Source: Ophthalmolycus amberensis (taxonomy: Eukaryota > Chordata > Actinopteri > Perciformes > Zoarcidae). From it: a DNA stretch of 64,000 nt. The notes under the pieces are model-generated. The model did not search any database and was not told the origin of the DNA. It saw only the letters and a program-made list of their open reading frames with translations. Where the stretch lies: positions 1,302,001 through 1,366,000 of the forward strand of contig JAFEUB010000795.1 of assembly GCA_024529925.1 (NCBI GenBank), read 5' to 3'. Below are positions 35,521 to 47,110 of this stretch, piece by piece. The position numbers and the translations under genes were made by a program. Positions within the stretch are counted from its first letter, which is position 1. Each line of letters starts with the position of its first letter.

Positions 35521-37589
35521 CAAAACAACCAATTTCTCCGGTTCTCTGAACTGAATCCAAATGTGAAGGAATCAATTAATCTTAGCAAGGACAGTCCTTT
35601 ATGTGTTTTATCCACCAGCAGGCAGGCAGGCAGCAAACGGACTGCTGCTGATGTCCTTAACACGAGAGCAAACACACACACGCACACAAACACACATTAA
35701 CGGACCATACCTTTGTTGTTGTTATTTATGTTGCAATCCTTGCACCTCAAATTGTGATTATTTTACACCATCATCATTATAACCATTCTGTGTTAATGCA
35801 GTTGTAGGCAAGTTATTGTGGGCTGGTGAGACACATCTTTGACGTCAGTGTTTCCCGTTGAGCGTTAGGCACTGAACCTTCATGATGCAAGAAGCTATGA
35901 AATTTACATTAATATTCTCATTTCACTGTGTTTGCTTGTTGCTGGTTTTCCAGGTTTAATCTTCTAAAAACATATCTTATAATGCTGTTTTACGATTATT
36001 ATTGTTCTAAACACGTGGCAATATCCAACTTTCCAATAATACAGTAAATAATATAGTAAAAAAGGAGGACGAAATTAATGGAAAAGAGAAAATTATAATA
36101 TTGCAATGACATGAACAGAAACTAATGCTTGCCTGGATACTATGAAATGTACAGAAATTAGCTACAACACAAAAAACACCAAAACAAAAACACCACTTGA
36201 ATCTAATAATCTGTACTCTACACATTTTGGCAATGATAGAAATACAAACCAGTTTGATACCTTCATGGTGAATAAAGCTCTAATTACCTCTCCCTCACCC
36301 ACTAAAGCTTTTATAGGCTTTGCCAGGCTCCTTTTCCACTACTCCATTCCTCTACTTCCTCTTTCCAGAGTGCCGTGATTTTGCTAATATCAGATGTCAG
36401 ATAGCCCAGGTGTGCAAAAAAAGAGAGTGGTCTTAGAGACAGGCTGAGTTATGTGGCTGTCTGAGGTCTTATTACCAGTGCACTGCCCACAGGCAGCTTA
36501 CCCATGAGGGAATATATTGAGCATCGCTCATACATTAACTCAACTTAAACAGCTGATCAATACTGGATATTTTGTGATTTCTCACAAATAGGAATCACTC
36601 CATGACACTTACCATGTGATACAATCTGCTGTTCCACCCACAGACATTGTGTTTTCCGCCAGTAACCCCCTCTGATGAGGTTATCGCAGTACTGCAGTGT
36701 TTTGTTTTTAATTTACCATTTTTAAGTTATATTTTGAAGGAACCAGTTAAAGACACTTTAATAACCGTCGATTTCAGTGTGCTCGTCTGTATATACTGCA
36801 GATTTTATGCATCAGAGAATAATCATTTCTTGGCACAGTGGGTCACAATTGAGTTTGTGGAGGTTGATGATTAAGATAAAAACACATTGTGGTGTATTGA
36901 GGTAAGTGGCCTGCCGCTCTGTTCAGATAAGACTCCAATTAATCCGAGCTGAATTGCAGTAATGTAAAATAAAGATAATTACTAAATCACCAGGCTACAT
37001 TGCTTTGATAGATTTTTGTTACTCAATGTTATTGCTGCGAGGAATAAGAAATTAAATGGATTATATCACAGCATTTTCAGATGGATTACAACTGCTTTTA
37101 AATAACCGCAAGAGCAATTTCATCAGCCCTGCAATTCGAGAAGCCACTGACAGGCCCTGCATGATTCAAATTGAACTTGCTCTCATCATTTTAATAAAGC
37201 GCTTCAGTCTTCACCCCCAGCAGGCACACACACACACACACAGAAACACATACAAATTGCATAGGATCTATTTTATATGAAAAAATAGACACATAAAATC
37301 ACAAAATCTACAGTGAGCTGCTTCTGTTATCGAAACGTGATTAAACGTTTTGAATGACTGCATGAAACAGTGAAAGAATTCAATAGTTGGTGTAAATCCA
37401 GCATTTTGATTTCAATTTTTGTGTCTTTTTGAGTACTAGGTGAGAGGCAACACAAAAGCAGGACAATTTATAGACATAAGTCTTCAATAAACATGGCCCT
37501 ATGAGGAAGGAGTTGTCACAGGAATTGTGTTTTATTTGCTGTGTTTGAAGTTCAGGGTTTAAAAACAGTAAATAGTGGACAAGTAATCA
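35521..37589. other. Unassigned sequence
   Basis: No gene seen. A GGCAGGCAGGCAG run lies near 35621-35633, a CA-rich run at about 35670-35695 and (CA)9 at 37225-37242. The frames at 36142-36378 and 36647-36874 show no motif. Confidence 0.5.
37225..37242. repeat. (CA)9 microsatellite
   Basis: Nine uninterrupted CA units. Confidence 0.9.
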
Positions 37590-37930
37590 AAGGCATGTGA
37601 TGAGAGATTTCACGGGTGGTTATCTCCAGGTCCTTGCTGCCATTTCTGTGTGTGCCGAGAGATTGTGGAGAGCTCAGCGTGCCAAGCGCCCAGGGCTGCG
37701 GCAGTGGCTGCTCTCCTTTAAAACCATGCTGGCACAGAGCCCCCTATCGAAGCCAAGGCCTGACTCCGTAAGCATTCATTATGGCATCCATTAGAATAAA
37801 CATCTCAACCTCCCCCAAGACCAGCTCCCTCGCTTTTAAGTGCCGTTTGACAAGGCTGCATCCACGCCGCAAAGCGAGAACAGGGCCCACATTTTATTGT
37901 ATTTATTTATTCATTTCTGTATTTAGATGT
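37590..37930. promoter_or_regulatory. Candidate conserved non-coding element
   Basis: A repeat-free block about 340 bases long and much more GC-balanced than its AT-rich flanks. It has gctgcggcagtggctgctct and ctttaaaaccatgctggcac in the first half, and gcattcattatggcatccat with ttagaataaacatctc in the second half. The composition shift and absence of any repeat signature are the only direct evidence. Confidence 0.28.
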
Positions 37931-40900
37931 ATTTTCAGACAGAATCCTCCAACTGTTTTTACATGAAGAGCTTTTAAATGTTTGTCTCCAAGTGTTCCTG
38001 TCTCTATGGAAAACTGACAGTAACAGAGTGGAAGAGGGCCAATCGCTAATCTGTGTTCTTCTTAAGTGCAGGGCCACAACTGTGTGCGGTGCATTTGTGC
38101 CAACACTTAAAAATGTTTATAGAATATACAATGTTTTAGCCAGTTACATCACTTTTGTGTATGGCATGGGAAATATTTAAGCACAAAAGCTACCCCAGAA
38201 ATTAAGTTAAATCCAAAGTGTCCAAGCAGCCTTTGTTCTTATCTGAAGGACACATCTAGAGTCTGGAGTTTAATCAAGGTGGCCTACAGAATGCAGAGTA
38301 CTTATTGATGCGATCGATACAGGCAGGCTGATGGTAAATATTCCACAAAACTCAAAAAGAGTGGCTCACAATAACAAAGTGCGACCCTCAATGTGAGGAA
38401 TTTGTCTCTTTCCCTGCTGCTGCAGCAGCTCTTCTGCCAACAAAGCCTGTTCGGGTAGAACAACAAAAGAGAGCACTGAAACAAAACACCAGGCATTATC
38501 ATCACCATTATTGACAGTAACAACAGCAGTAATAACAACAACAAAGGGCATCCTGAGATATCAAGTCACATTTGTTTGCCCATTTGCTGTATGAAACGTA
38601 CTGTAATAAGGCTGCCTTTCCACTTTCATTTGGAGTGCCAGGCTTGTCAGCGGGCCACGGACAGGAGGGTTTCATCAGCTCGCTTTTTACCCAGCCAACT
38701 TCACTCTCAACCTAACTAGGCCAACAGGCTTGACACTTTGCGTTGGAGTACGAAGTCCCACATAAATGAAATGCAGATGATTGGTAAAATGATATGATAC
38801 ACAAAAGCAAGTGTCATCAGGCTGTCATGTCTGCCTTGTTCCCCCTTGGTGTGTAGTGGCATGCCTTGGGCCACGTCGACTTTCCTCCCTCCCTCCCTCC
38901 CTCCCTCCACATGCAGTCCAGGGACGCTGGTTGTCTGATTGGCTGACTGACAGGCAGAGGGAGAGATGAACTGGATTGGGCTTCATGTTCCCCTTAATGC
39001 AGACGGAGAAATAAAGAGAGACCAGCAGTCAGCAACTCATGAGTAAATCTTTTTAAGAGTGAAAGTGAAAAAGATGCCAAGTGAGTAACTATAAAACTTT
39101 AACAAGAGAGTCACAAAGGAAGAGAAAGCCGTGCCGGAGTGTGTGAAGAAGACAAGAATGTGTGGTTTACAGATTATGAGACTATTTTCCCTTCTCCTGC
39201 CTCTCAGGCCAGTGTCTGCATTTCAGATTAGGTCACTCAGATATTTACATTTTAGAGATTCAAAGCTGATATTCTTCACAAGCAGCAACTCATTTCTGCC
39301 ATGATGCTGGTGCTCTAGCTATCACATGCACCTAAATGTAATTTTCTAATTCGGTAAACAACTCTGCAGTGCTGAAAGATAGACGTCATATTAGATCAAA
39401 GGTACTCTTCTTCCTCCTTTGGATATTCTTAACAATGGCTCCAGTTCATTTGAATACAAGCTGATTTCAGTCAGGCTTCTGCATTTGACTGAGGCCTGCA
39501 ACAGAGTCAGGTGAATCTGATGAAATTATTACTACTTCTTGCTCTCTGTCTGTGGGTACACAGTTGCTTTTTATTTATATATGGATCTATACTTGATCCC
39601 TGTTATCTCTGAAATTTTTTTCAGATAATAATTGAGCTAACCAATCTCTCAACACACGCCTTTGACTTCTAGTTATATGCTCCTCCATCATCTCCCTCCA
39701 CAAACAATAGGGGGAGCAGTGAGGAAAAAAACAGACTGGTGTTGTTTCTTGGAAATTAAGCAAATTGGATCATTTGCTGCATGGATGCAGTAGAATGATG
39801 TTCCTCCTCTTCAAATTTACAAGTAAAGTACCTAATAATGCCAAGCAATTAGGAAGGACTGCCACTACACAACAGGGACTGGAGTGATTGCTAATGTGGA
39901 TTAGGCTGCATTATCCAGCCCGTGGAAGGAGCGAGGTCGACACTGAAAGGTGGTGTTATACGAGCACCAAGGACAATGCCTTAAATGCCACACTTCAGCA
40001 GCGAGAAGGGATTTGTCTCTAATTCATTTCCAAAGATTTCTGTCATCCACGTTTCAGAAGGCCAGCATGACGGAAACTCAACACTGGAGTGCCCTCAAGT
40101 ATTTAAAGCCCTGAAAAAATGTTCAACATCATTAAAAATATCAAGTATCTTTTGCTTCCTCCTCTCTCCCACTACATTATCTACTGTAGTTCTACCTTTT
40201 CTATCAATGCTAAAACACTTCACTGTTGCAGTTAAAAGTTTTAGACTTGCAGTATAAAGAAAGCAACCTTTTTTGTCTATACATAAGCAAACTCTTTGGT
40301 TCAAGTATTTTTGGTAATTAAAATACAAGGAAGGACTGTATCTATCTCATCTGCTTATTTATATGTCAGTTAATGTAACATTTGCTTATTTATTTGGCTC
40401 AATAGGACCAACTTTAGGAGATTTTGAAGGAATATCTCAAGCATTCTCTCCGTTTCCTAAACTTTGCACCACGAATGTGCTATTCTGTCATCAGAGAAAT
40501 GACTGTAGGGCAGTTTATCTGAGCTCTGCCATCTGACGAAAGGGTTTAGTGGCGACGAGGGATGTGGTTCTGGATGACAGATTTTAATTACAGGAACAGA
40601 GGCTAGTGACACTCGAATGACCAGTCGCAGCTTACCATCAGCCAATCACCTCTGATAACCAGATGATGAGCACAGATCGACCAATTAGCTGTGAAAGGGC
40701 AGCAGTGCCACGTCAGCTTCAGTGCTGCTATGCAGTATGATCTTCATTGTAGGTGCAAATCTCAGAAGACAGACTTCAGAAGTCATGTCAAAGGGGCTTA
40801 AATACTGCTCTGTAAACAGGCCCAAGTGTCTTCAAGGCCCATGTAACAGGTCCGAAACATGTTTTGCATTCATGTTGTGGTGTCGCAATTGTTCATGTAA

Positions 40901-43589
40901 AACATTATGCTTTCTCCTTGTTGCATCAAGATCACTGCATTTTTTTTTTGTTAGATTGAAATCGACACTTAATGTCTTTTTTTCATCTACAGTGTATATC
41001 ATTTTACACATAACCAGTCGGCGTTCCCCTGAGGCAAACATTTGCTGCCCTCCACCTCCCACCTTCTCCACAATGAGTATATACCCTGTGGTCTTCAAGG
41101 CCATGGTTACACTTTTCTTTTCAATGTGACTTTTGTGATGGAATGAACTAAGCCAGAACTCAGCCGTGTCTGCATGTGTGTACACACTTGATACTTCGAT
41201 GCCACCTACCTTATCGTGTAGTGATCGGATATATGTTATCATCAAAGGAGCATCTGTAAAATGGAAATGATTACATTTCCCATAAATTCTTCAAAACAGA
41301 AGTCCCACGTTATTTGTACTGCTTACTCTTCCCCCTGCAGCATTGGTCGACTTGTTTTATCGAAGAAAAGACGCAAACAAAGCTCTACTAATTTGTTGGT
41401 AAACACATTTTCCTGTAAATTAATCACAATAGAAGTCCCCCATTGTTCTGTTATTTAAAAGCACCCATGTGGGAGCAAGATGATGCGGGACCTAAGTCTG
41501 ATACATTGTCCGCGTTGTACCCACTTGCTGTCCACACCTCACTGAGGTCTGAACCCGATGCTAGCCAGGCCACCTCGACATGTGCTCTGGCTGATCAGAT
41601 CCTAGAACGAGTAAGATCGGATCTCTGAGTGTACAAGCTTGACTGCCTCCATGATCGGATGACAAACGCTGCATTGAAAAGACAAGTGTCACCACAGCCC
41701 AAATTTTATTTAAGTCCAGTGCTAACTGCTCCTGTGATAGTATAATAATTTGTGTTAGTTTTTGGTAATTTAATTTAACAAAACATTCACAACATGAGCA
41801 TAAGATGCACACAAACAATAAAGTTATTAAAACTAGATTTTGACTCAGGGCTCTTCTACGAGACAGGGAAATGAGCTAATACGCTAATAATGTAGGACCC
41901 AGCTTAACTGATATTGTACTATATTGGTGCACATTCCCTTACAAATTTGTAGGCATCTGTGTTAACACTGGGCTGAATTTGATTAGGAAGTGAATGTTGG
42001 TCTAAGTTCCAGGGTGATTATTTGTAAACCAGATGTCTGTTTTACCAAATTTAGCCATTATATCACCTACACATCTTTTCTCCATATACATGGTCCTGTG
42101 GCTACTAGGTATTTTATAATATTATGGCAAGATGGATAAGAAAAGTCCTTTATATTTTCTGTTCAAGCTATTTCCATAGCAGCACCACTTTATGTATGTC
42201 ACCACTTGCACTTCATATTATGTTGGCTGTTATGAACAGACATCATTGTGAGTAGAAAATAGTTTACTACAAAGTACACAACTTTCAACAGCTTGCTCCA
42301 GTGCTTGATTGCTCATGCGTGTGGTTGTTGCTATAGTGAGCGTAGGTAATATCGTTAACTGCGATCATATTTGCTATAGATCAGTGGTTACTCCAGCACT
42401 GTGAGTGTGTGATGCTCGGGCCAACAGCAGCGCAGGCCTTTCCTGTCGTACACAGTGCATGGAGTAGAACCAGAGCGGCTTCGTTCTCGTTATGCTGTAG
42501 TCGCAGCCTGCTGGTCTGTAGATACATAGGCATTTAGGCGAGAGGCTGGGAGTAGTGCAGTGTGAATGGTAACACCCAGGACAAATTACATGGCGAGAGA
42601 AGAGGGGCCTCTCCCCCGCTGAGCCATGGTGGCATCACAGGGGCGGAAAATGACAATTCCTTGAAAAGGTCATACAAGACGGCTGCACTGTGATACGAGC
42701 TTACAGCCAATCTGACAATCTTAATTCAAATCATGACATTCCCCCAAAAAGTAGAACGTTTTTATCTCCCCGTGTCAGAACAGCAATCTGACCTTTAGCA
42801 TGTAAGAACTTCACTGAGTTTTAACAAATGCTAATCAGAGCCCTTCATTAACAGGTGTGTCGCAGGTTTCACGCACAGCCCCATTTGCAATTTATGCATT
42901 TCACACTGAGATTCAAAATAGCAATAAGACTTCTGTTCTATTCTATTAATACACCTATATATTCTATGAATTGAGCCATCTCAAACGACATGATGGATTT
43001 CAGTATGACAAAGCGGTCATGATGAAAAGAGAAATGCCTTTTGTCAAATTCTGTACCATTTAATATTGTGAGTTTTAAATACCTCACACTGTAAATGTCA
43101 GAAAGTAGGTTTATTTCCTCTTATTTTCCCCACATCAGGGATTCTTTCCTCCTAAACTGGAAGAAAGTATTTGACAATGAATTTCATGCTTCAACCAGCC
43201 CCCTACCCGCATGGCCAGTGTCGCCCCACACCTTAATACCACCGCATATGAAATGTCATGGAATATTCACCTGCAGAGTTACTAAACCGTTCACAGGCTC
43301 TGTATTTGATACTTGCTTTCTTAGTAATCTGAATCTGATTATATCAAGGTTCTGAAGCATAAATTCATATTAGGCCTAAAGTTTGACTCATCTGGTTGCA
43401 AAAACAATTCTGATTGTATAGAAGTCTATAAGAAAATTATAATACTTCTCACTTGATTTATTACCTCAGTAAATATTTCAAACATGAGTTTATGCTTTCA
43501 GTCTCTAGTTTTAAGTCTTCTTCAATACAGCATGACTTTCATTTAGTAAATGATGGTCCCTGTTGGAGTGAAATAGACAATAAAGCAGG
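37931..43589. other. Unassigned mostly unique sequence
   Basis: No gene seen over 5.7 kb. It holds a (CCCT)6 run at 38884-38908. Open frames of 135-137 codons exist on both strands at 40722-41245; this mutual openness and the lack of motifs argue against coding. The block 38580-38880 is GC-balanced and may be conserved non-coding sequence. No repeat family is recognised with confidence. Confidence 0.45.
38884..38908. repeat. (CCCT)n microsatellite
   Basis: About six perfect tetranucleotide units. Confidence 0.92.
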
Positions 43590-43978
43590 GTATGCTTTAG
43601 GGCGTGGCTACCTTGTGATTGACAGACCGCTCCACAGCATTGTCCGGTCTGGGAGTTGTACGGGTTTTCGTCTTACAACTTTTACCCTTTCAAAGTGGGT
43701 TTTCAGTCCATGCAATTGCACCTTTTTGTTTGTTTTGGCCGTGAAGCTCTGTAGCTTAGTGCAGCTGTATTTTAATACATATTTGCTGGCAGTTGAAATT
43801 GCAGTGCTTCCGCAGCTAGTGTGTACCCCGCGTCACTCAGGGTTCAGTAATACTTACCTCCACCCTCCCGTTTCACTTCTGATGGCAAAAAAACAAGATG
43901 GTGACGGCAAAAAACCAAGATGAAGATGGCCAAAATGCAGAACTATACTACGTCCATTTCTTATATACAGTCTATGCT
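43590..43978 (+). mobile_element. Dispersed teleost repeat ending in ttatatacagtctatg
   Basis: The left part reads atgctttagggcgtggctac, cttgtgattgacagaccgct, then cattgtccggtctgggagtt. The right part has atggcaaaaaaacaagatgg, tgacggcaaaaaaccaagat and actacgtccatttcttatat, ending acagtctatg. I recognise both blocks as a non-coding repeat common in percomorph genomes. The 156-codon open frame here (43453-43923) is an accident of the repeat and its flank: it has no domain and no neighbouring splice context. The transposon class is not clear. Confidence 0.65.
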
Positions 43979-44241
43979 TCCAACATTTCCCTGGCCTTTG
44001 TTAAGTGAACACCTCCAAAGAGGTTTGGTAGGTTGGAATAATGGTCCATGCCGTAGCAGTCAATAGCAAATGACCTGTATGCATACATGCTAATTAACAG
44101 CTACAAAGTTGACCCACACGCTGCTGAACAGCCGCCTGTGGCCTTTGGAAACTGAATTGAAATAGTTTGTAATATCATACAAACTCTTTTTATTGCCCCT
44201 CACACAGATATTGCTCCAATCGGAACCAAGCCAACCAACCG

Positions 44242-44277
44242 CTTATAAAACCTTGTTAAAAGACAAGGTTTTATAAG
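44242..44277. repeat. Perfect 15-bp inverted repeat, 6-base loop
   Basis: CTTATAAAACCTTGT, the loop taaaag, then ACAAGGTTTTATAAG. All fifteen pairs match. It is too short for a microRNA precursor and has no second arm extension. It may be a recent local inverted duplication or the remnant of a tiny palindromic insertion. Confidence 0.9.
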
Positions 44278-46565
44278 TTATCCTGTTTCTATTGGGGCGT
44301 CTCTGTGTCACCAGTAACATTGAGTTAAGCTGCCTCTATCATTTTATCTACCTCCGAGCTCATCTCCCCATTCCTATGCATGGAATGAAATACTTTGTTG
44401 AACTGAAAGTATAGTTACTCACATTACAGATTTACAAGATGCAAAAGTCAAGAAGCTAAAGTGAAGGTTCAAATATTCACAGAAACAGCCACGATCCATT
44501 CTCCAGCGTGCCCTGATCTGTGTTACAGTGAAACGATCCCGAGCTCTCGATGAAAACCAAACACAGGCAGCAATACCAACGGGCTACTGTGTGGACCCGG
44601 GAAGATAGGGCAGCAAAGCCCGCCTCACAGCTGGGTGCCCAGATTAATAGGCAAGATAGGCATAGTGTATGTGTTTACTCATCACTCTGATTGTGCCTGT
44701 CTGATACAAAGGCTTTATTTGAACAGGTCAGCATGGTAGATGACTTTATGAGAAGCATTATGAATGAAGATAGGCTGAGAGGCTGCAGCATAATGATGTA
44801 TACTCCATCACATCAGCCCTGTCTAAGCCACCCCTGCCTTTTGAATATTTAAATCTACTTACAGTATCAAACACAACTCCCCATTCTCCTCTCGTAAACC
44901 ATTCCACCACTTCAGAGGAAAAGGCCTTTAATATATGAAATGCCTATGCTGCTGTGTCAGTTGAGGAGATTTCAGGTTTTACAAGAAGCAGCACTTCAGG
45001 ATGTGACCCAGGTGCCGTGCATATCTTCTGTCTCAGAGCACTTCTGTAACGTTTCTCTTACCGAGGTTAATGAGCTTGACACCGGATGCCCTCGGCCTGC
45101 TTAACAGACAGAGTTACCCTGCACTCCTCCCTCTTTTCTCTCAGCGTGCCGCCAACCTGCAGCCTAACATCTCCATGGCTGAAGACAGCAATTTCACTTA
45201 GCACATGCAGCCAGGGAAAAGTTATCACGCAGCAGAGTGTCCACCTGTGCTTTTCAAGGCTGTTCAACGAGGTCGCACGCTCAGCAATGAGCTGCATCTA
45301 CTTGGTCCGTCAGTCGGAGCCTCTGAGGGATTAATTGTCTCTGCTCTGTCTCATTCATGTCTTTTATGTTTTATATAAGGTGCTTGCTGATCATTAAAAG
45401 CACTTTTCACATTGTGCTGCATATTTTTTAACCAATCCTAATTGTTTGATGACGAGCAAACACAAGCCGATTCGAAGGACCTATCTTTAAGTCTGTGGCC
45501 TCATGCATTTTTAATTGAAAATGATTGTAGCATTAACAGCTGAATATGCAGCCAGCCTTTTCTCACATTAGTCTCAGCCTTAAGTGAAAGTGCCTAAAAT
45601 TAAAAGGCTATAGAAATCAATACAAGTGGCATCCATGAGAGAGCACATATCTTCGACAGTCTGTCTCCTAATGCATCACTCACCACATGCTCTGCTCTCG
45701 TGTCTGAAAGCACTTAATGTGCAATAAGAAGACGCCCACCTCAGATGTTGCCAAATACTGGAGATGGCTTGTCTGAGGAAGCTCAAAAATTTGGTCTAAT
45801 GCTACATTAATGGATTATCTAGCCCCGCCTCTTTGTAAGAGTGAAACTTATCATGCCGAGGAGCGCTGTCAAAAGATGCTTAATGGAAGCTGGCACGCAA
45901 CACATTCAAATCTAAAGTCCAGCTTTAATATGATGCAACAAAAACATGTTGAAAAAGTGCTTACAGGCAGAACTGCTTCCAGAATGAGTTGATAATTTAC
46001 TTCACAATAATTCAATATAGTATATTCTGCATGTTGTCTGGATGGTCATAGAGTGCCAGAGAGGCTTTCATAATATATTTTTAAACCACATCAAATAAAA
46101 TTCATTTTAGAGAGAGCAAAGGGGATGATTGGGAGACTCGGAATCTAAGCTTTCTGACACAAACAGAGATGGAGGTCTGAGCTGCCCACTGCAGGTCATT
46201 TCCACAAGACAATTTGATACAGATTTCTTACTGGCAGGAGATCATCTGTTTTTCTTCCTCTTAAAGGTGTAGTTCCTTTCTTGGTATGTAGCCCTCATCT
46301 TCCTTCAATCAGAGGCTTTATCCTACACATAAACTCGAACACACAGATTTGTTAGAGCAAAATAGTGAATCCGCAGCGCCGGCGAGCGAGGCTGCGAAGG
46401 ACTGCATGAAAAGAACTCGTTAAAAGTGTGACTCACACATGGAGACGCTGCAGCTTGCACTGAGTTGAGATTATTTGTGAGTAAATCCGAGGCTGTTGTC
46501 CAACAACATATTTCTAATTGCCCCAGCACACACACGCACACTTGTGTACACTTGCAGACACCTGT

Positions 46566-46566
<1 letters not shown>

Positions 46567-46605
<39 letters not shown>
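46567..46605. repeat. (CA)19 microsatellite
   Basis: Uninterrupted CA run of about 39 bases, the longest dinucleotide repeat in the window. The two minus-strand open frames across it (46323-46677) are runs of V and C codons and are not genes. Confidence 0.95.
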
Positions 46606-46607
<2 letters not shown>

Positions 46608-46839
46608 CATTGCACAAGATCTTCTCTCTTAGAGTGAGAGTCAAAACTGAAAAATAAATGAGATCTTTGTCACTCAAATGGCTGTAGGATTCTTAAGTGC
46701 TGTCAGAGTACGTATGAGGCCAACATGCATTATGGAAGACAGAGCCTTGCTAAGCACCTCGGCTCTCTGCCTGGACCACGGCACAAAACTGTCTAATGGA
46801 GTTGAAGACATGATAATTTCTCTGGCAACCTAAGATTCC

Positions 46840-47110
46840 ATAATAATATCTAAAGTTGGTAGCTAATTAATCTCTGAGGTATATAACGGGTGTACGGCCT
46901 TTCTGCACTGTCTGGGGCTGCTAATTCCTTCCATCTGGGGTGCTGAGGAGCATTTATGGGAGTTTACCAGATTAGCCCCGACACAGGATCTTTAAAGGCA
47001 AATGCTTGTTCTCTTCAGATTGGAGATCTGTCCTCCTTGCACAGCCGTGTGGGGGATAGGCTAATAAAGCCCTATTGTATGCTTATGTGACTGGTTTGAC
47101 TGGAGGGCTA
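46840..47110. promoter_or_regulatory. Candidate conserved non-coding element
   Basis: Repeat-free block with TAGCTAATTAATCTC near 46860, ctgctaattccttccatctg near 46918, attagccccgacacaggatc near 46971, ctttaaaggcaaatgc near 46990 and gctaataaagccctattgta near 47060. The mix of evenly spaced TAAT cores in GC-balanced DNA is typical of ancient vertebrate enhancers. Function and conservation are inference. Confidence 0.35.

Larger units (their letters stand above)
43979..46839. other. Unassigned sequence with hairpin and CA repeat
   Basis: No gene seen. It contains a perfect 15-bp hairpin (44242-44277) and a (CA)n run (46567-46605), both listed separately. No dispersed repeat is recognised. 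Confidence 0.5.

Noticed and set aside
40722..41245. 135- and 137-codon frames on opposite strands
   Set aside because: Mutual openness over the same DNA and lack of motifs indicate low stop density and not coding.
43453..43923. 156-codon open frame
   Set aside because: It largely overlaps the dispersed repeat at 43590-43978, has no domain or splice context, and its composition follows the repeat.
44242..44277. MicroRNA precursor
   Set aside because: The stem is only 15 pairs with a 6-base loop, too short for Drosha and Dicer substrates.
46323..46677. Cysteine/valine-rich proteins on the minus strand
   Set aside because: They are translations of the (CA)19 microsatellite.
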